DNA from: Serinus canaria
Lineage: Eukaryota > Chordata > Aves > Passeriformes > Fringillidae
Reading direction: 5' to 3'
DNA: 64,000 nt
Assembly (NCBI RefSeq): GCF_022539315.1
Contig: NC_066321.1
Span: 3,025,324-3,089,323, forward strand
Shown here: one piece after another, positions 12,228 to 24,149 of the stretch
Layout: every line of letters starts with the position of its first letter
Numbering within the stretch: position 1 is the stretch's first letter
The notes under the pieces: model-generated
The model's input: only the letters and a program-made list of their open reading frames with translations
Databases searched by the model: none
What the model was told of the DNA's origin: nothing
Translations under genes and position numbers: made by a program

Positions 12228-12472
12228 CCTGGGCAAGGGTGGTTCTGTTCAGCAGGTGACATTTCCAGGGCTCTGGCAGAGACACCTGCATTGTCCAGGG
12301 GATGACACCTAGGCAAGGGTGGTTCTGTTCAGCAGGTGACATTTCCAGGGCTCTGGCAGAGACACCTGCATTGTCCAGGGGATGACACCTGGGCAAGGGT
12401 GGTTCTGTTCAGCAGGTGACATTTCCAGGGCTCTGGCAGAGACAGCTGCATTGTCCAGGGGATGACACCTGG
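12228..12472 (+). repeat. 80 bp minisatellite, three copies
   Basis: Three tandem copies of an 80 bp unit begin at 12228, 12308 and 12388, and the first bases of a fourth follow to 12472. Copies differ by about one base each (CCTGGG versus CCTAGG in copy 2; GACACCTGC versus GACAGCTGC in copy 3). Each unit carries CAGGTG and a second E-box (CACCTG, or CAGCTG in copy 3). The period is not a multiple of three, so the frames through it are not a repeat protein. Near identity points to recent duplication or gene conversion. Confidence 0.97.
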
Positions 12473-13555
12473 ATCACAGCAACCCTATGAGCAGAGCAGG
12501 AGGTCTGGATGACAGAACTTGCTCAGAGCAGTGCACAAGCTCAGATCAACACCAAATTTTCCACCGTGACTCATTCCGTGGCATTAACACTCAGGCAGCA
12601 GGACAGGAGGGTGTCTCCTCCTTCTAAGAGGTTATTTTTCCTTTTCTTTTTGACTTCTTCATTTTATTGCAGCTGACTTCAAGGCCAAAAGGTTGTGCAT
12701 AGGGTGTTACAACAAAAACGAGGTTGTAACACTCGGACTTTTAGGTTAAAGTGTTCTTTGCTTATCACGTGTTAAGATCTTTCAGAAATGATGTAATGCA
12801 CCAGGGACTGTGGTGCTACATTTGCAAACCACCTTTTTTTTAATCATTAATTGACATCATATAATAATGTCCAGCTCACTACTCCCAAAGTGACGGCAAT
12901 TAATCTTGCAGGGGAAAAAAAATGACATTTTTAGCTTTTAGCATAGAAAGGTCATAAACAGGTTGTCTTCAGTTTGACTGGATTTTAACCATCTGATCAA
13001 ACTTTTTTTCTTTTTTTTTACTTTAACATTTTTTGAACATTACCTTGTTTTTTCTAACACTTACATATTTAAAGATTACATTTAGCAGAGATAGCCTCAG
13101 CAACTTGGCAGCATTTAAAAGCACACATGTTATTGCAAACAAGTGTGTCTTAGTTACAAAGGAAACCTTTGCTGTTCTTCCATGACCAGCACTTTTCTTT
13201 TTTTACGTCTTCAGAAACTGTTTGGTGCACGATGAGTGACAGCACTGAAAAACATTGATTTTTTTTTCTTTTTTTTTTTTTTTCTTCTCTCATTTAGGAG
13301 CAGGGTTTTGTTCTCAAACAAGGTGAACCACATGGAAAAATATCATTAAATATTTTCTCAGTACTCCAGCTTGCCACAGACCAGTTAAGAATCCTGTCTT
13401 TGTAGTGCTCAGGGTGCTTGCAGTTTTCACATAATTGCAAACCCATCTCCCTCCTTGGCTCCTCGAGCAGGGATGTAAAGGACTGTGAATGGTGCAGAGT
13501 CTCCCCTGTGAAATTGTACAACCAAGGAAGGGTTATGCTGTGCATGCCAACGTCA
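12473..13555. other. Noncoding single-copy DNA
   Basis: This stretch is AT-rich with a broken T-run at 13259-13283 and T-rich patches near 13004-13020. No gene or transposon is recognised. Confidence 0.6.
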
Positions 13556-13865
13556 AGTGTAAGCTGGAAAGGGCTGGATTACCGAGGAAAGAGAATAGAT
13601 CAGGATATTAACTGCCAGCTATCGAATGATCACAGGATATTTTGGTAGTTGCTGCAGCAAAACTGAGCAGACCTTTTTAATATTCTGCCTTGTTTTCCGT
13701 GAAAGCTGTGAGGAGCACAAGAGGATATTTGATTTATATTTGTGCATTCTTGTTTGGACGAGGACTGTGAGAACCCAGTGGTTTTTGGTTCATGGGAGAT
13801 CTGGCACATCGCTCTCTTGGTTTGGATTCAAGCGGGTTCACATCCCCCGAGTTTCGCTTTGACTT
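13556..13865. promoter_or_regulatory. Candidate CpG-retaining noncoding segment
   Basis: This complex sequence holds scattered CpGs (ACCGAGG, ATCGAATG, TTCCGTG, GACGAGG, ATCGCTC, AAGCGGG, CCCGAGTTTCGC) above the local level. Overlapping frames run in two phases with no recognisable domain. It could be a conserved noncoding element or an unrecognised noncoding-RNA exon; neither is demonstrated. Confidence 0.2.
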
Positions 13866-14565
13866 TTGATTTTGAACAAATCCAAAAAAAGGCAAAACAA
13901 AGCCCTGATGAACCAGCTAACTTTCTCATGATTTCCACCCAAAATTATAAACTTTGCCCCCTTCACAAGTGAAAGACTGTATTCAAAACTATAGGCTTTC
14001 CAAAAGCTGTTAACTGCAGCTATTTTTAGGTCAGCGAGGAAGATAACCCAAATTCTTCTGATTTTTCCAGAATGAGGGCCTCAAATATCCAAATGATCTT
14101 CTCAGAAACCCTGTTTACCAGAGAGGCAGTTCTGTGAGTAGGAAAAAACCAGAGAAAGAGCCTGAGGGCTCTCCTGGCTCCTTTCTTGAGAAAACACGAA
14201 CGTGTTATTCCTACCTCCACCCTTAAATTCACTGCACTGGGCATTTCAAGAACGAGTTAAGCACAGCAGAATTTCTGGATATGACTCTGGCCAGAAGATG
14301 CCATTCCCCTACAAAGAAAGCTCTCTCACATTCCGTGGGGTCATCTAAGATGGAAGCTTCACAAGGACTTTTGGATGTTTGTCAGGACCTTCTTGTAAAT
14401 GCTGTGTGTCCTTGGCCAGTTCCAGAATACCTCCCGTGTGAATCTATCACAGAGAATCATGCACACGGTTCTGGCCCTCGTTAAGAAAAACTAAAAAAAA
14501 GGATAATGAAAAGCAGGGAGATTTCTGAACATTCAGGATTGACTTTCTCAAATGTCCTCAAAGGA
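13866..14565. other. Noncoding single-copy DNA
   Basis: Nothing is recognised here apart from short unsupported frames. Confidence 0.6.
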
Positions 14566-14650
14566 GAATCACAGAAGAGTTAGGGTTGGAAGGAAAGTAT
14601 GGGGATCTTCTTGTCCAGTCTTCAAGAAGGTTGCATAACCCAAATCAAAC
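14566..14650 (-). mobile_element. Degenerate CR1 fragment
   Basis: The plus strand reads 'GAATCACAGAAGAGTTAGGG' followed by TTGGAAGGAAAG and a 'GGGGATCTTCTTGTCCAG' block. This matches the reversed CR1 tail and pre-tail order, but with more changes than the other copies. Only the last 60-85 bp of the element is visible. Confidence 0.6.
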
Positions 14651-16490
14651 AACTCTGAGACCTCCTTATCCCAGTGGGCCCCTTTTAAAAAAGTATCAAT
14701 GCATGGTAAAAATGTATTATATCACAAAAGTACTTTTCAAAAACCGCTATTTGCCATTTTCAATTTCAATTTCATTCTGGTTTTATCATCGTGCTTTTCT
14801 CAGCTGATTGGACTCAAATAAGAGTTACATTTGTATTCTTTTTCTTTTTTTAACGTGGGATTTATGGATTTCCTCAAAAAAGAAATTATTTCATACTTTA
14901 CACAGTGGGAGTTTGTTACTCACATCAGCTCCTTTTGGTATAAAACAATAGTGCTGCATTTGCTTTTCCTATAAGGAAACCCCACATTTTAAGCATCAAA
15001 CTGCAGTGTTTGGACACTTTGCCTTCCTCACCCTCCTCATTTTCTTTACATTTCCTTTCCTTCTTATGGGAGAACTGTTTTGGTAACTTCAGGGTGTTTG
15101 GTTCTCCCAAGCAAGAAATTACAGCATCTGGCAACTCTACCCAGGTTATCTCTACACATCTCACACTGGATTTTCAGCTGACATTTCACAGGATGCTGGA
15201 ATGTGCTCCATTATCTCTGTAGAAGCACTCTGAAAATTTGGATGGGATCCAGTCAGGGAGCCAAGAACAATACTGTGGAAATTACCTGACCAGTCAAGTC
15301 TATAAAAAGTGAGTTACAAACAGCATAAGCTAAAGCCAATAATTCTAACAAATATTCCTTGGGAATCCTGTAAGTTAAAATGAGAGTAATGAGGACATTG
15401 TAATCCTTTAACATGAATAAATAGCAGAAATATTAGCTCTCTTTGTCTGAAAAATTGTCAGATTCTAATAGCCACGCCAGGTTATTTGTAAAATTGTTTG
15501 GGATCTTGGATGCTGGCAAGCAGAGTGTGACTTTGAGCTGGACTCTGGAACAACCTCGTGGATTATGAGACCCCCGAGATGCACCGGGCAGCCCCGAGCA
15601 GTGCTACTGGATCAGACCTCAGTTTGTGTTCCCATGACACTCAAAGGAGGCAAAAGAGGCACATTTTCCACAAGTTTGTAAACATAACAGCTTCCAGCAA
15701 AAGTGGTGAGAAAAGTTCAGGGATTTGGTGGGTTTTTTTCCAGGCATCTACTCCGTGTCACTGGTGGGAGCTGGGAAAGTGACTGTTGCAATAAAATGGA
15801 CCATAGGCTCTTTACAAAACAGGATGAAATGTTTATATTTGGCTATTGTGGTGATGGATGCTAAAAAACCAAAGATAAATAAACATATTAATTATGTGTC
15901 AAACCACAGGACATCTCTTAGGACACTGTGATGGGAAGACTCAAATGCTAGAGATAACTTTGCTTCATTTCAGTGTATTTCTTGATGAGCTTTATTAACC
16001 TTTAGGGACAAATTAATCCAAACAGTATTTGTTACTGTGACCTTCTGTATTTCCTCCTCATACTTAAAGGCAGGATGATTCCATCTAGAAAATAATTTAG
16101 ATGGTGGAAATATGTACCATCCCAGTGACTTAAATACATCCCTGTGCTGAGAAATTACTGTCCCCTGGTTCTAAACTGCACTGGAAGCTATTTAGTTAAA
16201 GAAGGACAAGTATTTCCCTCCTTTCCTACTCCTACCGAGAGAATTTGAAAATCACTCAGCTCATTCCCCGTAATTTCTCTCCATAGCCCAATAAAAAGGA
16301 TAATCTTCTGTTTCTCAAAACCAAAATTCAGAGAGAAACTGCAGCCACACTAGAACAGCAGAAATAACTTTCTTATTCCTCACTCCAGCGTAAAGAACAA
16401 GTCCTCTAATTAATGCAGCTCTCTGGTCAGGCCAACACTTCTTTTTATAATTCCTGACACTCTGTAATTTATTTTATTTTAATTCTTCAG
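14651..16490. other. Noncoding single-copy DNA upstream of the candidate exon
   Basis: No gene is supported. It ends in a pyrimidine/AT-rich run and TTCTTCAG, which forms the putative 3' splice site of the next feature. Confidence 0.6.
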
Positions 16491-16801
16491 GGTGTGTGAA
16501 TGTTTCAGAGTGCCCCAAACGAAATGGGGGCTGTCAAGAGATGCGATGCTGCGTCATCGCGGAGCCGATGGCCACGAGCCAGCTCTGTCAACACTTGGCT
16601 TTGTACTGTCCGGGGGAGAGAAGCTGATTCTTCAGCAGTGTCTAATCAGTTTAAAACAAATCTGGAAGATGTTACTAGAAGACAAGATGAGATCCAGGCC
16701 ACAGCAGCCTCTGCATACAAAGGAGTGGAGGATTTCGTTTGAAAACGAAATTAAAGAGGTGGAAACAACTCTTGACAGTTTCAAAGGGGCTTTAACTGTG
16801 G
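16491..16801 (+). other. Candidate internal exon (unidentified) or CpG-retaining conserved element
   Basis: The block follows a T-rich tract ending TTCTTCAG (AG at 16489-16490) and ends at TGTGG before GTAAGAAGG (GT at 16802-16803), so both splice sites look good. One frame is open across all 311 bp, continuing to a stop at about 16815; its second half reads like a charged helix (ISFENEIKEVETTLDSFKGA). A second frame gives a Cys-rich stretch (CVNVSECPKRNGGCQEMRCC), EGF-like at its start, but stops near 16626. About eight CpGs sit in 110 bp, unlike the flanks. I do not recognise the protein. It may be a coding exon, a lncRNA exon, or noncoding conserved DNA. No partner exon was found. Confidence 0.3.
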
Positions 16802-17009
16802 GTAAGAAGGAGTGAACTTCTGGTTTGGGAAATGGGGCTACTGGTGCCGAGGGAAAGAATCTTGTTCTGTCACCTCTGATGTAGCAACAGAGATATCAGG
16901 GAACTGATCTCCCAGTAAGCAATGGAAAAAATTCCTGTATATTCACAGCAGCATTCCAATACACAAAGGGGACACACAGAAGGTTGGAGGGTGACTTCCA
17001 CACAGGTCT

Positions 17010-17289
17010 GTATTGATAGGAGCAGGGGAATTGGTTTTAAATTGGAGAAAGGAAGACTTTGATTAGAGATTAGGAAGAAATTCTTCCCTGTGAGGGTAGT
17101 GGGACCCTGACACAAGTTGTCCAGAGAAGCTGTGGCTGCCCCTGGGTCCCTGGAAGTGCCCAAGGCCAGGCTGGATGGGGTTTGGAGCAACCTGGGATAG
17201 GGGAAGATGTCCCTGTCCATGGCAGGGTGTGGAATGAGATGAGCTTTAAGGTCCTTTCTAACTCAAACCATCCTGTGATTCCATGATTC
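17010..17289 (+). mobile_element. CR1 LINE, 5'-truncated 3' end
   Basis: About 280 bp run from a 'GATTAGGAAGAAATTCTTCC' block through the conserved 'AGAAGCTGTGGCTGCCCCTGG'-like core to 'CATCCTGTGATTCCATGATT'. Those last bases are three degenerate tail octamers. It is closely similar to the copies at 21.15 and 22.03 kb in the same orientation. The minus-strand frames reported here are antisense to the element. Confidence 0.94.
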
Positions 17290-19224
17290 ATCATAGCCTG
17301 GTTAGTTCTTGAAAGAAAACCAAAGTCAAATAATTTGGAGGGTCACAATGACAAGAAACAGTTACCTAATAAATCACAGGAGGTGTATATAAAAAGGTAA
17401 ATACGTACTTTTGATTTATGGAACAACTTCCATCTGAGTCCATCAAAAGGTTTCAGAAACTAAATGTTTCCATATCCAGCAAAGATATCAGAGAGCTCCA
17501 CATTCATCTTTCAGTGCCTCATCTGGAAACCTCCTAACAGCCCTGGATCCCACAGGTATCCCAGCAAGGCAGAAGCTCTGATGGTTTTCTCTGGGATGAA
17601 TTTCTGGAAGACTCAGTTTCCTTCTGACACCGTGCAGTACAGGAATGGAGGTAGAAAGCCAAAATTTCTCTCCTGCCTGCAGGCACCTGACCTGGCCCAC
17701 AGAACATGGCCAAGACACACTTTGCCCTTGTAGGATTCAACTCAAGGACAAGTGGGTCACTTCAGCACCCAGAAAGGGAATGGAAATAGTTGGGATGGAA
17801 ATAGTCAATAAAGAGGTGGAGGAGCTACTGGAGCCTTCTCTTACTGCTACAGAGGTGTGGCAGGGGTAAGAGCAGGATGTGTTTCTGGGAGAGTTGAGTG
17901 CTGGATTTAAAGCAGAAAACAGAAAATACCCCCTAACATTAATTTGAAAACAATCAGCTAAGGTGTTCTATAAAACAGCTGTTACTGGGGAAGGGGAAGG
18001 GGGGCAGGGAGAGAGCTGTAGATCCACAGGAAATTCCTCCACCAAGCTGAAGGAGGCCTTCAGTATCTCTCATGATTGCAAACTAGTGGGAAGAAGTCAG
18101 GAAGGAGCAGGAATGTCCTGCCTTTCTCACAGCTGCCCAGTGGGATCTGTGAGTTCCCATCATCTGAGATAAACACTCAGGAGTCCAGGCATCTTCAACC
18201 CCAAAAGAAAATCACCCCTTTTCATTTCTCCCCTCATCCAACATTTTATGAAGTTGAGATTTCAGTTATTTTCTTATTATTAAAGGGGAGAATAACTGAT
18301 AGTGAAAGGAAAAAAAATTCCTTATTGCAGGAACTCAGAGTACCAGGATGCGTTCCTCTTTTTATCATTTCAGAAAAAAAAATATAACCACCAAAAAAAA
18401 CCCCACCCCTTTTTCCCTACAATGTTTTGTCCTTGCTGTTTTTCTTCTCTCAGAGATCTCTTCCCTCATTCCCTTCACTTTGATCCCCACTCATGTTTTT
18501 GGTGGCATGGTCATTGGCTCCAAGGGAGCAGAGTTTATCCCTTGCCCTCTGGGGCTGCATCTATTCAACCTCCCCAGCTTTATTCTAGTAAAGCCTGGTG
18601 AAACATTCTTTTGCCTGACGTGGGAATTACCCCAATATCTGAGTTGAGACAAATTCCTCCACCTCTCTGTAATTCATCTTTTTCACTTTACATGAGGATT
18701 TTTCTCGCGGTCTGTGAAGCAGGTCAGATTACCTTAGATACTTTGTCAGTAGCTGAATGGATAGGGTATTATAAACTCTAATTTACAGTCTCCTGTAACT
18801 TACTGTATATAAAACACTGAAAGATTACAGATCCACTTCAGCTAAACCCCTAAAGGTCTGCATCTTAGCCAGGTTTAGCCATAGAATGTTTTCTTTTAGG
18901 GCCTGAAGGAACTGTGGCCTGATGTGCCCTGAGCAGTGTGGGACAGAGTTTGAGCAGTTTGAGCTGCCCCTGTTTCCCCCAGTGAGGTCCTGGGTCACAC
19001 CTGGATGCTTTGGGTTCTTGAATTTTCCTCCCTATATTTCCTGAACCCACAGAAATGTGCTGAAGTTTATTACAGCAACCTCTGCAGCCGCTGGATGCAA
19101 ACCAGTGCTCAGGTTATATGTGAGCAATCAAAAAATTGGTGCTCTTGCACCATGGTGCATTTTTTAATTAACACAGTGAACTACAGCAGCTTTTAGTAAT
19201 GGATTTCAGCCTCTTTTCTTTCCT
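17290..19224. other. Noncoding single-copy DNA
   Basis: This is 1.9 kb without a supported gene. Several overlapping frames on both strands at 17464-17740 and 18302-18647 have no recognisable domain. A-rich patches lie near 18374-18405. Confidence 0.6.
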
Positions 19225-19385
19225 AGAATCATGGAATGGTTTGGGTTAGAAGGGACCTTCAAAGGCCACCCGGTCTAACTCCCCTGTATTGAACAGGGAC
19301 ATCTTCAGTTTGACCAGGCTGCTCAGAGCCCTGTCCAAAGTGGCCTTGGATGTTTCCAGGGATGGGGCATCAACCACCTGAAGGA
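19225..19385 (-). mobile_element. CR1 LINE fragment
   Basis: The plus strand starts with 'AGAATCATGGAATGGTTTGG', the reversed tail, then 'GAAGGGACCTTCAAAGGCCA' and the 'CTTGGATGTTTCCAGGGATG' block. Similarity fades near 19385. It comes from a different, less GC-rich CR1 subfamily than the plus-strand neighbours. Confidence 0.92.
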
Positions 19386-21150
19386 GGGAAACCTCTGTTC
19401 AGTCCTCCTTGCAAATCCACAATTTCATTTCCCTTCTCCTCCTCTACTCTCTTCCCACGCCATTGTCACATCAACAGCAATGGACAGGAAGATCTGGAAG
19501 CTCTGAAATCCTCTGCTCACTCTCAGTTTTCTCCACTCCCTTCACCCTCACCAGGATTCCTCATTGCCCACCACAGAAGACTCCCATAATAAAAACTAAC
19601 ATCACAACAGACACAAACCTTATTGCTAAACTTAACTAGACCACATCCCTGTCTGAGGGAACAAGGAGAGAGCAGACACACATTGAGGCAGGAAAACCTT
19701 TGGCTGCTCCAGTTCATCTCATCCCAGCTCTGTGGCTGAAGCCATTCCAGCTGCCCTGCTTACCTTGGGAAGAGGCAGAGGGGATGCTGCAAGCCTAGCT
19801 GTGCCTCTCAGTTTGACTTCCACATCTCCTTCATCTTTGGGAGATGATCCCAAGCACCTGCTGAATTCTCCATGATGAGGAGCACGGGCTGATTTATCCT
19901 GCAGTTCCCAGCATGGAAACTGGTCTGTGGGTAAAGACCTGAGTCTGCAGCATCTTCCATCAGCACAAAGCACACAACTGTGTGAGAAACCTTTTCATAA
20001 TCATGAGGAAAAAGAGAGAGAGGAAAAACAAAACCCAAACAAATTCTTAAACATATTCAGACTCAGCTGGAATTCAGACCAAGAGATGGACTAGCTACTT
20101 ACTTATCCCTGAGGCACATTCACCCCTCTCTATAATTAAGCTCTTGGGCTGTTTTGTTAGTGGTGAGAAGCAGCCTTTGCCAAAAGTCATCTGGCTTTCC
20201 CCCTTAGAACACTGACAGGTTTTTTCCCCCCTCCCTGCTAAAGAAAGCTTTCAATTTCCATTGCTTATGTGCTTTAGGTATAATTATTTTTTTTTTTACC
20301 TTTCACGGTGTTATTTCCTACCCATAAAATTATACAAAAATGGTCATCAGCGAGCCTGCTGAAAAGACCATCCACCATACATTACAGAGAATAACCTTAA
20401 TATTTATAAAAAAAAATAAAGACCATATTTCTTTTAAAGATCTTGCTCTAAACAAACTGAATTATTCATGCATAGAATTGTACAGCATTAGAACACCTGT
20501 TTTCAATCATGCATAATGTAAAATCACTCATTACCTCACAAGAGCCTCTACATCTCCAGCAATCAAATGGCATTGAAACAGAGGAACAGGTGCTTGGCAG
20601 GTGGATCCAAACAGATGTTTTAGGCTTGGTTGTCTTTTCTTGTACAGGTGTGGTGATCTTGTTTTCAACGGCATAATTGCTATTTGAATAGGTGATATTT
20701 AATTCTTACGTGCTTTAATATTTATTTTTGCATCTTCAATTCCTTTTTTCCCCACTCTGCTAACTGCACAGGCTCAAAACAGCTTATGAGATGTGGGAAA
20801 GCTCTGGACTGATACATCAGTGATGCAATGGAAAGTACAGCTCCTCTTACTCAGACCTTCATGCCACAAATTCTCAGCCAGGAGACTTTGTCCTTTTTCT
20901 AGACAACTTGTTCAAAATCACTGCAGAGACCTCCAGACTCTCAACCAGGGTCCAGCATCCCCTTCCTGAAGGATATTTGAATGTTGGCTGTATGGAGATA
21001 GGATAAACCTTCATGAAAACAATAAAAGAGGAAATGGAGAAGATCTCTGCGTGCTTTTCCAGGGTTCAATTATGCACAATTTAAATGTGCCTAAAAACTC
21101 CAGCAGACTTAGTACACTGATGTCATGAAGGAAAAATAAGTCACTGATGG
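19386..21150. other. Noncoding single-copy DNA
   Basis: No gene is supported. The 20270-20760 part is AT-rich and complex, with 'ATTATTCATGCATAGAATTG' and repeated GCATAAT motifs; it is a weak conserved-element candidate. A T/A-rich run lies at 20286-20299. Confidence 0.55.
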
Positions 21151-21400
21151 AGAGCAGGGTTAGATTAGAAATTAGGAAGAAATTCTTCCCTGTGAGGGTG
21201 GAGAGGCCCTGAAACTGATGTCCAGAGAAGCTGTGGCTGCCCCTGGATCCCTGGAAATGTCCAAGGCCAGGTTGGACAGGGCTTGGAGCAGCCTGGAACA
21301 GTAGAAGGTGTCCCTACTCAAGGGAGGGGGTGGAATGAGATCATCTTTAAGGTCACTTTAAGGTCACTTCCAACCCAAACCATTCTAGGATTTGATGGTT
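21151..21400 (+). mobile_element. CR1 LINE with internal 11 bp duplication
   Basis: This 5'-truncated CR1 3' end shares the 'GAAGAAATTCTTCCCTGTGA' block and the CTGTGGCTGCCCCTGG core with neighbouring copies. Its pre-tail motif CTTTAAGGTCA is tandemly duplicated (21345-21355 and 21356-21366). The tail is degenerate (CATTCTAGGATTTGATGG). Confidence 0.94.
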
Positions 21401-22025
21401 CCAAACCTTGACTCTGCTTCTCAAACTCTGGATTTCATGTGGGCTCCATGGGAGAGGCACATGGACTAGTGGCCTTTGCTAAACCAGATTGTGGACCTGG
21501 CGCTCTGCAAAAGCTGCAGGAGCCACTGAGTCTGCAGGGAAAGAAAAAAAAAATAAATAGCAAAAATTTGACATCTTGCCCAAAAAGTATTTTGGTGCTC
21601 ATTGCCTTCGAGCACCGATTGCTGGTTGGCCAAAGCTGATGTGTTCCCACTCCTACTTCAGTTTCAACAGCAAAGTGGCAAATCATTAGAAACAGCTTTA
21701 AACTTGGCACCCTGACCAGCATCTCCAGAGAGCAGCCAAGGACTGAAAATCCAGGGTGGCAGCTTATTGCTCCACAGGTCACCTGCCCTCAGCCTGCGTT
21801 TGCTCCTCGTGATCCCACACCGCAGGTGCAGAGGAACAAGCAGGGATGCAGTGACCTGGATGGATGCTCCATCCAGGTGTGTTCAGAGCAGAACAACTCT
21901 TCTAATCAACAATGATTAGCATGTGATGCTTGCAGGGTGTGAACAACAGATTTGTTTTGTGTCCAATCATTTTGTGTTTCAAGGACCAGAGCAGTAACGT
22001 TTTGGGACCACAACGTGCCACCACT
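21401..22025. other. Noncoding spacer between CR1 copies
   Basis: Unique sequence separates two same-strand CR1 copies. Short frames overlap in both directions around 21435-21782 without a recognisable product. Confidence 0.6.
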
Positions 22026-22220
22026 GAATTTTTCCCTGTGAGGGTGGGGAAGGCCCAGGCACAAGGTGCCCAGAGAAGCTGTGGCTGCCCCTGGATCCCT
22101 GGAAATGTCCAACGCCAGGCTTGGAGCAACCTGGCCTAGTGGAAGGTTTCCCTGCTCATGGCAAGGGATAGAATGAGGAGATCTTTGAGGTGCCTTGAGC
22201 CCAAACCATTCTATGATTCC
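22026..22220 (+). mobile_element. CR1 LINE fragment
   Basis: About 195 bp run from 'TTTTTCCCTGTGAGGGTGGG' to 'CCAAACCATTCTATGATTCC'. It lacks the usual 'CAGGCTGGACAGGG' segment, having an internal deletion of roughly ten bases before GCTTGGAGCAACCTGG. The tail octamer is intact. Confidence 0.93.
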
Positions 22221-24030
22221 TGGATTTTAGAACACAGAAAATAATTTGTACAAACATGTAATTCAATTATTCTGCCCCACTATACCATATTAATTCCCTG
22301 CATTTTTCAGTGTCAGAGATCTCATTTTTATTTGAGTATAAGTATTTCCCTGTATTTTTAAGCAGGAATGGCAAAAGAACCTGATTCCCTGATCAAGGGA
22401 TTATTCTGGATTTACCTCACTGAAACATGTTCTCATTCGAAGGGCAGAAAGAACAGTTAATGAATCTGCCCTGAACCAAGTATGACACAACTTAGGTGAC
22501 ACTATCACATTAGGAAGTAGGGTATCAAGACTGATCAGGACACATAAATATGTAGATTAATTTATCTATACAGTTCACACTTACAAAGACAAAAATTACC
22601 TCTAGCATTCATTCACATGCTTATTCACGTGTAGCAATTAAAAGATACAGGGAAAACATCTGATAAAAAGTTCTACCAGTCCATGGTAACTTACCTGTCC
22701 AAAGTCAGCACAGACCTCAAAACAGAAACTTCCAGAAACAGCAGGTGCCTGTAGTGACCTCTGTCCCACCACTCCAGCATTTTGTCCTTCTCCTGGGCCC
22801 CTTCAGTGGTAAACAAATGGGCAGGAGGCTTCATTCTCAGCTGAAAAGCTCCAGAAAACCTCCCTTCAGCACAATTCCTCAGAGACTGCGAAATTCTTGT
22901 ATTTCTGGGTCAGATATGTGTGACTTCTGGTAGAAGTTACTTTAAACACAAGAACAGCAAAGAGAAACAAAGGATGTATCAGCGCATCCAGGATGAAATT
23001 AAAGCTCAGCAAATGCTTCACAGATTCCATTAGGGATTATTTTCTGAACATTTTTCTTTCTTAGGAGAAAATGTAAACTCTTACCTTTGACACAACAGGT
23101 CCATCTCGCAGCTCCAGCACAGCCTCAGCATCTACTGATGTCCCCCAGTGTTCCTCCTTTGACCTCCCATCCAGCCCCAGGTACTGGAGCTCATCTTTAA
23201 CCCAGGATGAGGTGGTTTGGGTTGTTTTTGAACATTTCCACAAAGAGCTGTTTGATCTGGAGTGCTGCCTGCAGGAAACAGAGCTGCTCTCGTCCTCCTC
23301 TTAAGAACTTTTGACCACTTTTTGCTGCAGGATCTTTTCCCACATCCTTGTCTCCATGACCAGGCTTCAAAGGACACCGTGCTCTTGCCTTTGACAGCCC
23401 TCACCAGCTCTACACCTCCTGGCTTGAAGTGGGTCTGTGCAGCTTTTCTCCACGATATGTTTCCATTCATTCCTCACATTTAATTTGTCTCTCAGCTGAT
23501 CACAGAGGCAGCATGGATTGGCCTCTCCAGGATGCTTCGGATCAATTTTCTTCTCACATGAAGCATAAATTATTAACAACACCAGGCACTCAAACCCGAC
23601 TTGCTCCCAAAGTTCCCTGCAGTTTACAAAATATCTAGATGGATTAACAGCTGCAAAAGATTGGTGAGTGTGAGCTGTGTAAATTCCAGGTGGGAGGGAA
23701 ACTCCTGAGATAAAGGACTTGTAATGAAAAGCATCTTTTTCATTTATGGGCCAGTAACAGCTCTTTTGTGTCGAAGGCCTCAGAATCATTTAATTTTGCT
23801 GTGGCTCTGCATATTCACCAATAAAAAGGCCCTATTGCTCTTCTCAGAGAGGTGTTCCAAGGGGGTTATAAAGAAAGTGGAGAAATTAAAAGTTTTTTTC
23901 CCAGGTGTAATGTGTTCTTTGTGTCTTGTTTACCTGAGATGTGCACCCTGCAGTTCCTTCACTCAGCAGTGCCTCTGGAGCACGGTGGGCTGCACGCTCT
24001 TCCCTAAGGGTGAGCAAAGCAGCAGCTTAC
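22221..24030. other. Noncoding DNA with unexplained frames on the minus strand
   Basis: No recognised gene. At 23132-23789 two overlapping minus-strand frames (112 and 140 codons) abut. The longer contains a Cys/Lys-rich piece (PCCLCDQLRDKLNVRNEWKH). A processed pseudogene or old repeat is possible, but no family was recognised and the frames are in different phases. Confidence 0.4.
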
Positions 24031-24136
24031 AGATCACAGAATTGTCAGGGCTGGAAAAGCCCTCTGAAATCATCAAACCCAGCTGTTAATGTCACAGTGC
24101 CAAACCCACCCCAAACCATGTCCTCCAGGGCCATAT
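24031..24136 (-). mobile_element. CR1 LINE fragment, left half of a back-to-back pair
   Basis: The plus strand reads 'CAGAATTGTCAGGGCTGGAA', then 'GAAATCATCAAACCCAGCTG' and 'ACCCCAAACCATGTCC'. This matches the reversed 3' end of a CR1 subfamily unlike the songbird type nearby. Its truncated 5' side faces the plus-strand copy that follows within about 15 bp. Confidence 0.8.
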
Positions 24137-24149
24137 GACATAGCTCTTG

